In this document: positions 26,269 to 36,038 of the stretch, piece after piece
Layout: every line of letters starts with the position of its first letter
Position numbering within the stretch: position 1 is the first letter of the stretch
Source of the DNA: Sphingomonas sp. JUb134
GTDB lineage: Bacteria; Pseudomonadota; Alphaproteobacteria; Sphingomonadales; Sphingomonadaceae
DNA: 64,000 nucleotides
NCBI RefSeq assembly: GCF_004341505.2
Contig: NZ_SLYP02000001.1
Location: forward strand, 3,124,501 to 3,188,500
Direction: 5' to 3'
Program-made: the position numbers and the translations under genes
The notes under the pieces: model-generated
What the model was told of the DNA's origin: nothing
Database searches by the model: none
The model's input: the letters and a program-made list of their open reading frames with translations, nothing else

Positions 26269-27036
26269 TCACTTCTTCCCCCTTCCAAGAGCCTCGCGCA
26301 GGGTCGTCACATCAAGGGTGCGGCGGTGCTGCCTCAGCCACGCTAGAAATGCGCGATGCGTCGCCGGGTCGACGCTGAGCTGGTCGCCGCCGATGCCGTG
26401 GAACAGGAATACCGCCCAGCCGCCGCTCGCCTCCGCGGCGTGCGCGAATGCGACGAGCTGATCGAGCGTCGTACCTTGGGCGAACCCGCGCGCGGGCACA
26501 TGCATCTCGTCGACGCTCGCAGAGCCGGCGCGCACTTCCGCATCGCTCATGCTCACTCCGCGTGCGTAGTCGACGATGTGCGCGGCGCGCAACGGCTCAA
26601 GATAATCCTCCCCGCCGACCAGATGTTCGCCGCAAGGCGTCGCGAAGCCGTGGCGTACGCGACCGTCGAGCGCGCGCGGCAGCGTGTTCTGCTGCGCGAT
26701 CTCGCGGATCATGGTGGAGGGGGTATAGGCCTCGCTCGTGAAGCGCGGATCGGCGGGGAATTTGGCGGCGGCGCAGGGGTGGAAAATCGTGTGATTGGCC
26801 AGTTCGTGCCCACGTCGCGCCACTGCCTGCCAGCGTGGCACGTCGGCCTCGCGCACCGCCGACAGGAAGAACGTCGCCTTCAACCCCGCGGCGTCGAGCG
26901 CGGGGACCGCGTGGTCGAGCTGCGACGGCAGCGCGTCGTCGTAGGTCAGCACCACGGTGCCGCGCGCCTGTGCGATACCGGGCAGCATGGCTAGCACGGC
27001 CGCCGCCGCCACGATTGCGCGTATCCGCTCCGTCAT
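26269..27036 (-). CDS. Polysaccharide deacetylase (CE4-like), secreted
   Basis: The 255-residue protein has a signal peptide ending GIAQA and a NodB-homology domain. The metal/catalytic motif is VLTYDDALPSQ (D33/D34, with Ala instead of the usual Gly after DD), and the zinc-binding His motif is RGHELANHTIFHP. A C-terminal VFLFHGIGG supplies the expected catalytic His. Members remove acetyl groups from chitooligosaccharides, peptidoglycan or xylan. Here it is the last gene of an operon with GH3 and a CE2-like esterase, with an ATGA overlap at 27033-27036, so it probably helps remove acetyl groups from the same polymer. Confidence 0.85.
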   Translation of the reverse strand: MTERIRAIVAAAAVLAMLPGIAQARGTVVLTYDDALPSQLDHAVPALDAAGLKATFFLSAVREADVPRWQAVARRGHELANHTIFHPCAAAKFPADPRFTSEAYTPSTMIREIAQQNTLPRALDGRVRHGFATPCGEHLVGGEDYLEPLRAAHIVDYARGVSMSDAEVRAGSASVDEMHVPARGFAQGTTLDQLVAFAHAAEASGGWAVFLFHGIGGDQLSVDPATHRAFLAWLRQHRRTLDVTTLREALGRGKK

Positions 27037-28142
27037 CGCGACATGCCCGCGTTCCAGACACCGCGTAGCGCGTCGATCTGCGCGGCCACTGCGCCTGCGA
27101 TCCTGGCGTCGTCGGCAAGGTCGGGGTGGCCGTTGCAGCCACCAAAGCCGAGCCCATCGACCGCGACGAACGCGATGCGGCGCTCGCCCGCCTGCATCAA
27201 CCGCGCCACCGTCGCGCGCGCCTCCGCGATCACCTCGCCCTGCGCGATCGGGGTCGCCCAGACGACGATCAGCGCATGCGGGTTCCGACTGCGAAGCTTC
27301 GACAGAAAACGCGCGTAGCTGCGCTCGAAGTCCTCGTGCAGTGCGGCGCGCGTCTTCCAGCGCTCGCCGGCGTGAAGCGCGGTCGAGAAATCGTTGGTGC
27401 CGAGCGCGACCACGATCACCTGCGGATGCCAGCCCGCATCGGCTGCGCGCCTTGCCTTGTCGAACAATGTGAACGGATAGGCGGCGGGCAGCGTGTCGGA
27501 CGGGTAGCCGTCGTAATTGCGCACGACGCCCCGGCCCGAGATCGCGTTGACCCGATAATCGGCGTGATAGCGTTCGCCCAACAGGCCGGGGAGCCCACGC
27601 GCGGTGTCGGTCGTGTCCCACACCTCCTGCGTGCTGCACGCGGTCTTGGTCGAGCGAACGCCGTAGCCGACCGTGTGCGAATCGCCGACGAACTCGATCT
27701 GGCGGGCGGGTATGGCCGCCGGCAGCGCGCGCGTGCCCGCAGCGGCGCGAAAGCCGCCGAAGACGGTCGGCCCCGCCTGGCTCTCGCTGATCGCCTGCAC
27801 GCGCAGGACGTGCGCGCCCGGTGCGAGCGGACCGACGCGGTAGAGTCCGGGCACCGGTCGGACGAGCGCGATCGGTGCACCCTCGTCGACGGTGACGCGA
27901 AGCGACACCTCCCCGGCTCCGACTCGGAACAGCGCGACGCGACCACGGAAGCGTGTCTCGACGTAGGTGCCTGGCCATTGCCGCCGGATCATCCCCTGTT
28001 CCGCCGCCTCGGCGCGCCCGACGACGCGCATCGGCAGCGCGGTCGTGCCCGCGGGCTCCGCGGCGAGCCGCTCGACCCGCGGCGGCGGACCGGCGGCGAT
28101 CGCCGACGCACCCAGCACCGCGAGCAGCGCCCGCAGCATCAT
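27033..28142 (-). CDS. CE2-like SGNH acetylesterase, secreted
   Basis: The 369-residue protein has a signal peptide, an N-terminal beta-sandwich (about residues 40-145) and a C-terminal SGNH hydrolase domain, the arrangement of carbohydrate esterase family 2. The nucleophile is S155 in EFVGDSHTVGYG; the other blocks are VVALGTNDFST and CNGHPDLADDA with the catalytic His. CE2 enzymes remove O-acetyl groups from mannan or xylan chains, with known preference for 6-O positions. It overlaps GH3 upstream and the deacetylase downstream by ATGA, so all three are translationally coupled. Confidence 0.87.
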   Translation of the reverse strand: MMLRALLAVLGASAIAAGPPPRVERLAAEPAGTTALPMRVVGRAEAAEQGMIRRQWPGTYVETRFRGRVALFRVGAGEVSLRVTVDEGAPIALVRPVPGLYRVGPLAPGAHVLRVQAISESQAGPTVFGGFRAAAGTRALPAAIPARQIEFVGDSHTVGYGVRSTKTACSTQEVWDTTDTARGLPGLLGERYHADYRVNAISGRGVVRNYDGYPSDTLPAAYPFTLFDKARRAADAGWHPQVIVVALGTNDFSTALHAGERWKTRAALHEDFERSYARFLSKLRSRNPHALIVVWATPIAQGEVIAEARATVARLMQAGERRIAFVAVDGLGFGGCNGHPDLADDARIAGAVAAQIDALRGVWNAGMSR

Positions 28143-30604
28143 CGCTGACCGCAGCTTACCGGACCGGGCGGCGCGCTGGCGATGCGGATGCCCGACACGT
28201 CGATGCCCGCCGCGCCGGTCGCGGCAATCACTGCGGGGCGCGTCACCTTGGCCATTTCGACGCCTTGGTCGGCGAAGCAGCGGAGGGGCACCGCCAGTTC
28301 GGTCCAGTCGCTGCCCGCGGCGCGCAGCGCGCCGGTGATCGGCACGCTCGCGCTGCGTCCGCCCGCCGCCGCCATGCCGAGCGTGACGGTGCCCGCTGCC
28401 GCGCGCGTGACGCGGTAGTCGAGGATCAGGCTCAACTGCCCGTTCGCTTCGCGCGACAGGTCGATCGGCTGCGCCTGCGCGACCGCGAATTCGCCCGCGC
28501 CGGTGAAGGTCAGGCGCACGCTGTCCTCCTGCGCCTGCCGGTCAATGCGCGCCTGCGTCACCGCGCCGCTGGTCTTGAGCGACGCGCCAGGGGCGAGCCG
28601 CCCGCGCACGAACAGCGCGTTCTGGTCACCGCCCGCGTTCGCCGGCCGCGCCTCGTTTAGCGTCGGCACCTGCCCGCCCTTGGCGTAGGACAGGCCGTAG
28701 CCGAACGGGAACAGCGGATCGTAGTTCGGATCGCGCCGATTGAGCACATATTGGTCGAGCCGCTTGGGCCACGAGAACGACAACGTGCCGCGGAAATCGG
28801 CCTTGGGCTTGCCGTCGCGACCCGCGACCACCACGTCGGCGACGCCGCCGCCCTCGGTGCCGGGCAACCAGGCGGCGACAAAGGCGTCGGACGCGTTCAG
28901 CTCCGGGTTGACCCACAAGGGGCGGCCCGAGAGGAACACCGACACGGTCGGCACGCCCGCCTTCTTCAACCGGCGCAACAGCTCCAGGTTCGATTTGTCG
29001 TCGGGGCTGTATTCCAGCGTCGGGCGGTCACCCGTGAATTCGGCATAGGGCGTTTCGCCGAAGACGACGATCGCGACATCGGGCTTGGTTGTGAAGCTGC
29101 CCTGCGCCGACAGCGTCGCGGTGCCTCCGCTCGCGCGCACCGCCTCGGACAGTCCGCCCCAGATCGACTGCGCGTTGGGGAAGTTGGCGTTGGTGACGCC
29201 CGTTCCCTGCCAGGTGATCGACCAGCCGCCCGCCTGCTGACCAATATTGTCCGCGCCCGCCCCTGCAACCAGTACGTTCGCGCCCGGTTTGATCGGCAGC
29301 ACGCCATTGTTCTTGAGCAGCACGAGCGACTCGCGCACCGCCGCTCGCGCGAGCGCGCGGTGTTCGGGGCTGCCGAGCAGGTTGAACTTGCCCGCGAACG
29401 GGCGCGACGACGGGCGGCCGGCGTCGAACGTGCCCGCCAGCACCTTGACGCGCAGGATGCGGCGCACCGCATCGTCCAATCGCGCCGCCGGGATCGTACC
29501 CGCCTTCGCCTCGCGCAGCGTGTTGGCGTAGAGTTCCTTCCACTTGGGGCCCGAGTACATGAACATGTCGAGCCCGGCGTTGATCGCGGCCGCGCAATCC
29601 TCGTTGGTGCAGCCCGGCACCTGCCCGTGCGCGTTCCAGTCGCCGACCGCGAAGCCGTCGAAGCCCCAGCGTTCCTTCAGCACACCCGTCAGCAGCGACT
29701 TGTTGCCGGTCAGCTTGGTGCCGTTCCAGCTCGAGAAGCTGGGCATCACGGTCAGCGCGCCCGCGGGCAGCGCGGTCATGTAGCCGGCGGCGTGGACGTC
29801 GCGCAGCGTCGCTTCGCTGACGCGCGTGTCACCCTGGTCGCGCCCGCCGGTGCCACCGTCGCCAAGGAAGTGCTTGACCGAGGAGATGACGTGGCCGGGG
29901 CGCATGAAATCACCGCCGACACGGCCCTGGATGCCCTCCACCATCGCGCCGGCGTAGGACGCTACGACCGCGGGCTCCTCCGAATAGCTCTCGTAAGTGC
30001 GGCCCCAGCGATCATCCTGCACGACGGCGACGGTCGGCGCGAAGCTCCAGTCGATGCCGGTCGCCGCCGTCTCCGCCGCGGTTGCCGCGCCGATGCGGCG
30101 GACGAGGTCGGGGTCGCGCGCGGCGCCGAGCGCGATGTTGTGCGGAAACAGCGTCGCGCCAACGATGTTGTTGGCGCCGTGCACCGCGTCGGTGCCCCAG
30201 ATGACGGGCACGACCGGGCGACCGTCGCTGCGCTTCACCGACGCGTCGTAGAAGGCATCGAACAGTTTCAGCCACTCGGGTGCGGGCGCGAACTCGTCAT
30301 TGTTGGGGGCAGAGTTGCCGCCATTCAGGATCGAGCCGAGCTTGTACGTCTCCAGATCCTCCGGCGTGATCGAGGCGATGTCGACCTGGATCAGCTGCCC
30401 GACCTTGTCCTCGATGCTCATCCGGCGGAGCATCGCGTCGACGCGCGCCTCGACCTTGGGATCGCGCTGGCGCTTCATCGCCAGCGCGGGCCACTCACCC
30501 GGATGTGCCACCGCGGAAGGACCAACCTTACCGGCATTCTGCGCCGACAGCGTCGCACCACTGGCAAGCAAACCCGCAATCACAGCCAGCTTCATCGTCC
30601 TCAT
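28139..30604 (-). CDS. GH3 beta-glucosidase with C-terminal ExoP-type domain, secreted
   Basis: The 821-residue protein has a signal peptide ending ATLSAQ. The GH3 barrel shows PVIWGTDAVHGANN, SSVKHFLGDGGTGGRDQGDT and the nucleophile D322 in FAVGDWNAHGQ. The second alpha/beta domain contains ESLVLLKNNGVLPI and the RPLWVNPELNA loop. Residues after about 690 form a galactose-binding-like domain, as in ExoP-type beta-glucosidases of marine and plant-associated proteobacteria. It would release glucose from cello- or glucomanno-oligosaccharides in the periplasm. It is the first gene of the GH3-CE2-deacetylase operon, transcribed away from the esterase-GH27-GH9 operon through a 111-bp shared promoter. 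Confidence 0.93.
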   Translation of the reverse strand: MRTMKLAVIAGLLASGATLSAQNAGKVGPSAVAHPGEWPALAMKRQRDPKVEARVDAMLRRMSIEDKVGQLIQVDIASITPEDLETYKLGSILNGGNSAPNNDEFAPAPEWLKLFDAFYDASVKRSDGRPVVPVIWGTDAVHGANNIVGATLFPHNIALGAARDPDLVRRIGAATAAETAATGIDWSFAPTVAVVQDDRWGRTYESYSEEPAVVASYAGAMVEGIQGRVGGDFMRPGHVISSVKHFLGDGGTGGRDQGDTRVSEATLRDVHAAGYMTALPAGALTVMPSFSSWNGTKLTGNKSLLTGVLKERWGFDGFAVGDWNAHGQVPGCTNEDCAAAINAGLDMFMYSGPKWKELYANTLREAKAGTIPAARLDDAVRRILRVKVLAGTFDAGRPSSRPFAGKFNLLGSPEHRALARAAVRESLVLLKNNGVLPIKPGANVLVAGAGADNIGQQAGGWSITWQGTGVTNANFPNAQSIWGGLSEAVRASGGTATLSAQGSFTTKPDVAIVVFGETPYAEFTGDRPTLEYSPDDKSNLELLRRLKKAGVPTVSVFLSGRPLWVNPELNASDAFVAAWLPGTEGGGVADVVVAGRDGKPKADFRGTLSFSWPKRLDQYVLNRRDPNYDPLFPFGYGLSYAKGGQVPTLNEARPANAGGDQNALFVRGRLAPGASLKTSGAVTQARIDRQAQEDSVRLTFTGAGEFAVAQAQPIDLSREANGQLSLILDYRVTRAAAGTVTLGMAAAGGRSASVPITGALRAAGSDWTELAVPLRCFADQGVEMAKVTRPAVIAATGAAGIDVSGIRIASAPPGPVSCGQR

Positions 30605-30682
30605 TCATTCCTCCCCGACGCGCCAAACTGCGACGCTCTATTATTCTTTCAAATTAACTAAATCGCGCTCTATGTTGCAACC

Positions 30683-30692
30683 AAACCGGTTT
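30683..30692. promoter_or_regulatory. LacI-type palindrome in the divergent promoter
   Basis: AAACCGGTTT is a perfect 10-bp palindrome with a central CG, like LacI/GalR-family operators. It lies 24 bp before the SGNH gene and 79 bp before GH3, so one site could control both operons. An AT-rich stretch at 30639-30660 is the likely core promoter. Confidence 0.5.
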
Positions 30693-30715
30693 CAAGGTCG
30701 CAGAGAGGATCACGC

Positions 30716-31471
30716 ATGTTGAGGTTCGCCGCCATGTTGCTGCCGCTGGCCGCAGCCATCGCGCCATCGTCGGCGGTCGCACGGGGTGCCGCGCCGCAGG
30801 GGAGCGCGGCCGAGCAGGAGGCCGAGCACCGGCTACACACCGACTGGGCTTGGCTCGGTCGCTACCAGGGCGACAATGCGGCGCTCCGCCCGACGGGCGG
30901 GGCCCGCATCGTCTTCATCGGCGATTCGATCACCCAAGGCTGGATCGACAAGGTGCCTGGCTTCTTCAGAGAGGGCCGGATCGACCGCGGGATCGGTGGG
31001 CAGACCACGCCGCAGATGCTGCTGCGCTTCCGCCAGGACGTGATCGACCTTCACCCGGCGGCGGTGCAGATCATGGGCGGCACCAACGACATCGCGGGCA
31101 ATACCGGCCCGATGACGCCCGAGCAGACCAAGGCCAACATCATGTCGATGGCCGAGCTGGCACGTGCGAACGGCATCCGCGTGATCCTCGCCTCGATCCC
31201 GCCCGCCGCCAACTTCCCGTGGCGCCCGGGGCTCAGCACCGCACCCAGGATCGCGGCGATTAACGCCTGGTTGAAGGACTACGCCGCGCGCACGGGCGCG
31301 ACCTACGCCGATTACTGGACTGCGCTGCACGACGGCGACGCGTTGCGAAGCGCACTGACCTACGACGGGGTCCACCCCAACGAAGCGGGCTACGCGGCGA
31401 TGGCGCCGGTCGCCGAACGCGCGATCCGCGACGCGCTGTCGCGTCCGACCCCGCGTCAGCCGGCGCGATGA
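30716..31471 (+). CDS. SGNH/GDSL esterase, secreted
   Basis: The 251-residue protein has a signal peptide (MLRFAAMLLPLAAAIAPSSA) and a GDSL-type hydrolase domain. The blocks are IVFIGDSITQGWID (S71), RGIGGQTTPQMLLRF (Gly), QIMGGTNDIAGNTG (Asn) and TYDGVHPNEAGYAAM (Asp/His). Such enzymes remove acetyl or other acyl groups from carbohydrates. It is the first gene of a four-gene operon and overlaps the next gene by ATGA. It is a simple one-domain enzyme, unlike the two-domain CE2-like protein in the divergent operon. Confidence 0.88.
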   Translation: MLRFAAMLLPLAAAIAPSSAVARGAAPQGSAAEQEAEHRLHTDWAWLGRYQGDNAALRPTGGARIVFIGDSITQGWIDKVPGFFREGRIDRGIGGQTTPQMLLRFRQDVIDLHPAAVQIMGGTNDIAGNTGPMTPEQTKANIMSMAELARANGIRVILASIPPAANFPWRPGLSTAPRIAAINAWLKDYAARTGATYADYWTALHDGDALRSALTYDGVHPNEAGYAAMAPVAERAIRDALSRPTPRQPAR

Positions 31472-32943
31472 TCGCGCTCGCGCTGGCGCTCGCCGCCGCT
31501 GGGTCTGTCGTCGCCGGACCCGTCGTCCCGACCAGCCACGGCCCCGTACGCGGCGAACCCCTGCCGGGCGGCGGCGGCGTGTTCCGCGGCATCCGCTTCG
31601 CCGCGCCGCCAGTCGGGGCGCTGCGCTGGCGCGCGCCGGTCGCGCCGCAGCGATGGCGCGCGCCCGCACCCGCCGTCGCCGCGCACGCGGCCTGCCCGCA
31701 ACCGAGCTACGGCGCGTGGAACAGCGCCGCGGCGGCCTCGTCGAGCGAGGACTGCCTGTTCCTCGACGTACGTTCGCCGCGACTTGGCGCGCGCGCGCGG
31801 CTGCCGGTGATGGTGTGGGTGCACGGCGGCGGCAACCGCGGCGGCGCGGGCGGCGGCACCGTTGAGTCGCGCATCACCGATCGCGGCATCGTGCTCGTCA
31901 GCGTGCAATATCGCCTGGGCGCGCTCGGATTCATGTCGCACCCGGCGCTGAGTGCCGAACAGGGCGGCGCGTCGGGCAATTACGGGCTGATGGACCAGCA
32001 GGCGGCGCTGCGCTGGGTCCGCGACAACATCGCGCGCTTCGGCGGCGATCCGGCGCGGGTGACGATCGCGGGCGAATCGGCGGGCGCGCAGGATGTCGGC
32101 CTGCAGATGCTATCCCCCGCCGCGCGCGGGCTGTTCGCGGGCGCGATCGCGCAGAGCGGTACGCCCGGCTTCGGCGTGGCGCCGCGCACGCTGGCACAGA
32201 ACGAGCGACTGGGCATGGCGATCGCCGCGCGCGCGGGTGCTGCGCGCGAGGCGAGCGCCGCGGCGCTGCGCGATCTTCCCGTGGCCGCCATCGTCGCGGC
32301 GCAGGAACGGGTCGACGTGCCCGACCTGGAGGACGACAGCTTCATCTGGTTGCAGGCGGTGGTCGACGGGCGGGTGCTGCGCAAGACGCCCGCGGGCGCG
32401 CTCGCTGCCGGGCGGGTCGCGCGCGTGCCGCTGCTGATCGGCGTCAACGCGCAGGAGTTCACCGGCTATAACGGACGCGATCCTCGCCCGGTGATCGCGC
32501 GCGAGTTTCCGCGCAACGCGCAGGCGGTGCGACGCGCCTACGGGCTGGACGGCGCGCCCGCGCCCGACCCGCGGCTGGGCGACGTGGCGATGCGGCTCGG
32601 CACCGATCTGGTGTTCACCTGCCCGACCGTAGCGGTGTCGCGCGCGGTGGCCGCGGGGGGCGCGCCCGTGTGGCAGTATCAGTTCGACTACGCGCCCCCC
32701 GGCAAGACCGTCAGCCACGGCAGCGAGATCGGGCTGATCTTCGACACGCCGCCCACGGGCGCACCGGCGTTGCAGGATTACTGGACCGCGTTCGTCCAGC
32801 GCGGCGATCCGAACCGCTCCGGACTGCCGCACTGGTCGCGCTACGACGCGCGAGCGCGCGCTTACCTCGCGTTCGGACAAACGCGGACGGCCGCACGGTC
32901 CGGGCTGCACGACGCCGTCTGCCTGCCGCGCACCACGCCGTAA
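31468..32943 (+). CDS. Type-B carboxylesterase, secreted
   Basis: The 491-residue enzyme belongs to the COesterase alpha/beta-hydrolase family. It has a short signal peptide, an oxyanion-hole VMVWVHGGGNRGGAG, the nucleophile elbow VTIAGESAGAQDVG (S204) and a C-terminal TVSHGSEIGLIF segment with the catalytic His. An acidic residue near LIGVNAQEFTGY completes the triad. In sugar loci these enzymes hydrolyse acetyl or aromatic esters of hemicellulose. It starts inside the SGNH stop codon (ATGA) and is followed after 35 bp by GH27. Confidence 0.88.
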   Translation: MIALALALAAAGSVVAGPVVPTSHGPVRGEPLPGGGGVFRGIRFAAPPVGALRWRAPVAPQRWRAPAPAVAAHAACPQPSYGAWNSAAAASSSEDCLFLDVRSPRLGARARLPVMVWVHGGGNRGGAGGGTVESRITDRGIVLVSVQYRLGALGFMSHPALSAEQGGASGNYGLMDQQAALRWVRDNIARFGGDPARVTIAGESAGAQDVGLQMLSPAARGLFAGAIAQSGTPGFGVAPRTLAQNERLGMAIAARAGAAREASAAALRDLPVAAIVAAQERVDVPDLEDDSFIWLQAVVDGRVLRKTPAGALAAGRVARVPLLIGVNAQEFTGYNGRDPRPVIAREFPRNAQAVRRAYGLDGAPAPDPRLGDVAMRLGTDLVFTCPTVAVSRAVAAGGAPVWQYQFDYAPPGKTVSHGSEIGLIFDTPPTGAPALQDYWTAFVQRGDPNRSGLPHWSRYDARARAYLAFGQTRTAARSGLHDAVCLPRTTP

Positions 32944-32978
32944 CCCGTGCGACACATCATCTGATCAAAGGGCTGAAC

Positions 32979-34208
32979 ATGATACGCGACCTAACCTCGG
33001 CCATCGCGGCAGCCATCGCGGCGCTCGCCATCGCGGGCAGCGCCGCGGCGCAGGACCAGTTGCTCGATCCCAACACGCTGCGCCCTTCGCTTGATCCCGC
33101 GCGCACCGTCAACGGGCTCGCGCAGACGCCGCCGATGGGGTGGAACAGCTGGAACAAGTTCGGGTGCAACGTCAACGAACAGGTCGTACGCGACACGGTG
33201 GACGCGATCGCGAGCGGCGGCATGAAGGATGCCGGCTACCAATATGTCGTCATCGACGATTGCTGGCACGGAACGCGCGACGCCGACGGCTTCATCGGCG
33301 AGGATAGGGCCAAGTTCCCCTCGGGCATGAAGGCGCTCGCCGATTACGTTCACGCGCACGGGTTGAAATTCGGCATCTACTCGGACGCGGGCGCCAAGAC
33401 TTGCGGCGGGCGTCCCGGCAGCCAGGGGCACGAATATCAGGACGCCATCACCTACGCGCGCTGGGGCGTCGATTACCTGAAGTACGATTGGTGCTCGACC
33501 GGCATACGCAACGCGGAGGAAGCCTATGCCCTGATGGCGGACGCGCTGCGCGCCACCGGCCGGCCGGTCCTGTTGTCAATCTGCGAATGGGGCAACAATC
33601 GCCCGTGGGAATGGGCCAGCAAGATCGGCAACATGTGGCGCACCACCGGCGACATCCGCGATGCCTGGGCCGGACGCGTCACCTACTCGCTCGGCGTGAT
33701 GGACATCGTCGATCGCAACGAACCGCTCTACCCTTACGCGGGGCCGGGGCATTGGAATGATCCCGACATGCTGGAGGTCGGCAACGGCGGGCTGAGCGAC
33801 ACCGAAGCCCGCGCGCATTTCAGCCTGTGGGCGATGATGGCGGCCCCGTTGATCGCGGGCAACGACGTCGCGCGCATGAGCGAGGCGACCCGGGCGATCC
33901 TGCTCAACAAGGAAGTGATCGCGGTCGACCAGGATCCGCTCGGCCGCCAAGGGCGCCGGGTTCGGGACGACGGCGATCAGGAGATATGGTCCAAACCTCT
34001 CGCCGATGGCAGCCGCGCGGTGTTGCTGCTCAACCGCGGCGCCGCGCCCGCGCGCGTGACAATGAACTGGCCGGAGATCGGCTACACCGCGACCACCCGC
34101 GCCGCGGTGCGCGACCTGTGGGCGCACCGTGACGTCGGCCGGGTCCGCGCGCGCTACGCGGCGGTCGTGCCGGCCCATGGCGCGACCATGCTGACGGTGC
34201 GACCGTGA
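32979..34208 (+). CDS. GH27 alpha-galactosidase, secreted
   Basis: The 409-residue enzyme removes terminal alpha-galactose, for example the alpha-1,6 side chains of galactomannan. The ATG at 32979 gives a signal peptide ending AGSAAAQ. Family blocks are TPPMGWNSWNKFGCNVNE, YVVIDDCWHG, DYLKYDWCSTG with nucleophile D170 and WRTTGDIRDAW with acid/base D225. GHWNDPDMLEVGNGG and MAAPLIAGNDVA follow. A C-terminal beta-sandwich completes it. Length and motifs are normal. The gene's stop overlaps the possible GTG start of GH9. Confidence 0.95.
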   Translation: MIRDLTSAIAAAIAALAIAGSAAAQDQLLDPNTLRPSLDPARTVNGLAQTPPMGWNSWNKFGCNVNEQVVRDTVDAIASGGMKDAGYQYVVIDDCWHGTRDADGFIGEDRAKFPSGMKALADYVHAHGLKFGIYSDAGAKTCGGRPGSQGHEYQDAITYARWGVDYLKYDWCSTGIRNAEEAYALMADALRATGRPVLLSICEWGNNRPWEWASKIGNMWRTTGDIRDAWAGRVTYSLGVMDIVDRNEPLYPYAGPGHWNDPDMLEVGNGGLSDTEARAHFSLWAMMAAPLIAGNDVARMSEATRAILLNKEVIAVDQDPLGRQGRRVRDDGDQEIWSKPLADGSRAVLLLNRGAAPARVTMNWPEIGYTATTRAAVRDLWAHRDVGRVRARYAAVVPAHGATMLTVRP

Positions 34209-36013
34209 CGATGAGGTGGCTCGTCCTCGCCGCGCTACCGGCGTCAACGGGCGCGGCCGCTCCACCGGTCGCCCTGCACCTCAATCAGGTGGGATTCCTG
34301 CCGAACGCCGCCAAGCACGTGATCGTGGCGACCACCGCGACCGCACCCGTAGCGTGGAGCTTGCGCGATGCGCGTGGCACGACGGTGGCGCGCGGGACGG
34401 CGGCGCCGTTCGTCCCGGACGCGGCCTCGGGCGACCGCGTCTTCGACCTCGACCTGAGTGGCGTCCGCGCGCCGGGCCGCTACCGGCTGAGCGTCGAAGG
34501 CGCCACTGCGCGGCTGGTGGAGGTCGGCGCGCGTGTTTACCAGCCGCTGGCGAAGGCCGCGCTCAACTTCTTCTACCAGCAGCGCGCCGGTACCCCGATC
34601 CTGGCGACCCACGCGGGCGGCGTCCGGTGGGCGCGCCCGGCGGGCCACGAGAACGAAATCGTCGGCTGCTTCGCCGGCGTCGACGAGCGCGGCACCGCTT
34701 GGCCCGGCTGCGCGCTGCGGCTCGACGTGACCGGTGGCTGGTACGACGCGGGAGACCACGGCAAATATGTCGTGAACGGCGGCATCGCGGCATGGACGCT
34801 CGTCAACGCGTGGGAAGCCGCCGCCGCGCCGCACCCGTTTCCAGATGGAAGCGCCGCCCTGCCCGAAGCCGGCAACGGTGTCAGCGACCTGCTGGACGAG
34901 GCGCGCTGGGAGCTGATGTTCCTGCTGAGGATGCAGGTGCCCGACGGGACGATCGTCGCACTGCCGCGAGGCAACGCGGGCGGCGGACCATTGTCGCTCT
35001 CGCGGCTCGACGCCGGTGGCATGGCGTTCCACAAGGTCGCCGACCGGCACTGGACCGCGCTGCCGACCGCGCCCGCCGATGACGCGGAGGAGCGACTGCT
35101 CTACCCGCCCAGCACCGCGGCGACGCTGAACCTGGCCGCGACGGCGGCGCAGTGCGCGCGCGTCTGGCGCAGGATCGACGCGGCCTTCGCGAAACGCTGC
35201 CTGCACGCTGCCGAGCGCGCCTATGCCGCGGCGCAGCGGCTGCCCGACGTCCATGCCGCGCAAGGCTTCACCGGCTCCGGCGGCTACGGCGACGAAGACC
35301 TGTCCGACGAATTCTACTGGGCCACAGCCGAGCTGTACGCCGCCACGCGGGATCCCGCGCTCCTGCGCGAACTGACGCGCCGTACCGCCGCGCTGTCACC
35401 CGCCAACGCCGAACGCGCACCCAATTGGAGCGCGACGGCGATGCTCGGCACGATCACGCTCGCGACAGTTGACGGCGTGCCCGCCGACGTGCGCGCGGCC
35501 GCGCGGGACCGGGTGGTCGCGCTCGCGCGGCGCTTCGCCGCGGAGACGGATCAAACGGGATATCGCATCCCGTTCGCCGGCACGGCCTACGCCTGGGGCT
35601 CCAACGGCGCGCTGCTAAACCGCGGCATCGTCCTCGCGCTCGGGGCGCGGTTCACGAACGCGCCGGCGCTGCGCGACGCGGCGATCGCCACGCTCGACTA
35701 CGTGCTCGGACGCAACCCGCTCGACCAGAGCTACGTCAGCGGGTTCGGGGCGAAGCCGATGATGAACCCGCATCACCGCTACTGGGCGCATCAGCTCGAC
35801 GCGCGCTACCCCGGGCCGCCTCCCGGCGCGCTGAGCGGCGGCGCGAACAACACCGTGATGGCCGATCCCGTCGCCGCGCAGCTGAAGGGACGCTGCGCGC
35901 CTCAACGCTGCTGGATCGACGACGCGCGCGCCTATGCCGTGAACGAGGTGGCGATCAACTGGAACGCTCCGCTGGTCTGGTTGGCGGCCTGGGCGGACGG
36001 AGGCGCACGCTAG
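34205..36013 (+). CDS. GH9 glycosidase (endoglucanase or exo-type), secreted
   Basis: The product (602 residues from the GTG at 34205, or 600 from the ATG at 34211) has an N-terminal Ig-like CelD_N domain (about 20-105) and an alpha/alpha6 barrel. TGGWYDAGDHGKYVVNGG carries the base D181/D184, MMNPHHRYWAHQLD is the substrate-binding His/Arg block and YAVNEVAINWNAPLVWLAAW carries the acid E581. GH9 enzymes cut beta-1,4-glucan bonds, and related forms act on glucomannan or as exo-glucosaminidases. It overlaps GH27 by GTGA and ends the four-gene operon, convergent with GH26. Confidence 0.92.
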   Translation: MTMRWLVLAALPASTGAAAPPVALHLNQVGFLPNAAKHVIVATTATAPVAWSLRDARGTTVARGTAAPFVPDAASGDRVFDLDLSGVRAPGRYRLSVEGATARLVEVGARVYQPLAKAALNFFYQQRAGTPILATHAGGVRWARPAGHENEIVGCFAGVDERGTAWPGCALRLDVTGGWYDAGDHGKYVVNGGIAAWTLVNAWEAAAAPHPFPDGSAALPEAGNGVSDLLDEARWELMFLLRMQVPDGTIVALPRGNAGGGPLSLSRLDAGGMAFHKVADRHWTALPTAPADDAEERLLYPPSTAATLNLAATAAQCARVWRRIDAAFAKRCLHAAERAYAAAQRLPDVHAAQGFTGSGGYGDEDLSDEFYWATAELYAATRDPALLRELTRRTAALSPANAERAPNWSATAMLGTITLATVDGVPADVRAAARDRVVALARRFAAETDQTGYRIPFAGTAYAWGSNGALLNRGIVLALGARFTNAPALRDAAIATLDYVLGRNPLDQSYVSGFGAKPMMNPHHRYWAHQLDARYPGPPPGALSGGANNTVMADPVAAQLKGRCAPQRCWIDDARAYAVNEVAINWNAPLVWLAAWADGGAR

Positions 36014-36038
36014 CCCTCCGCCCCCGTTTCGCGCCCGC

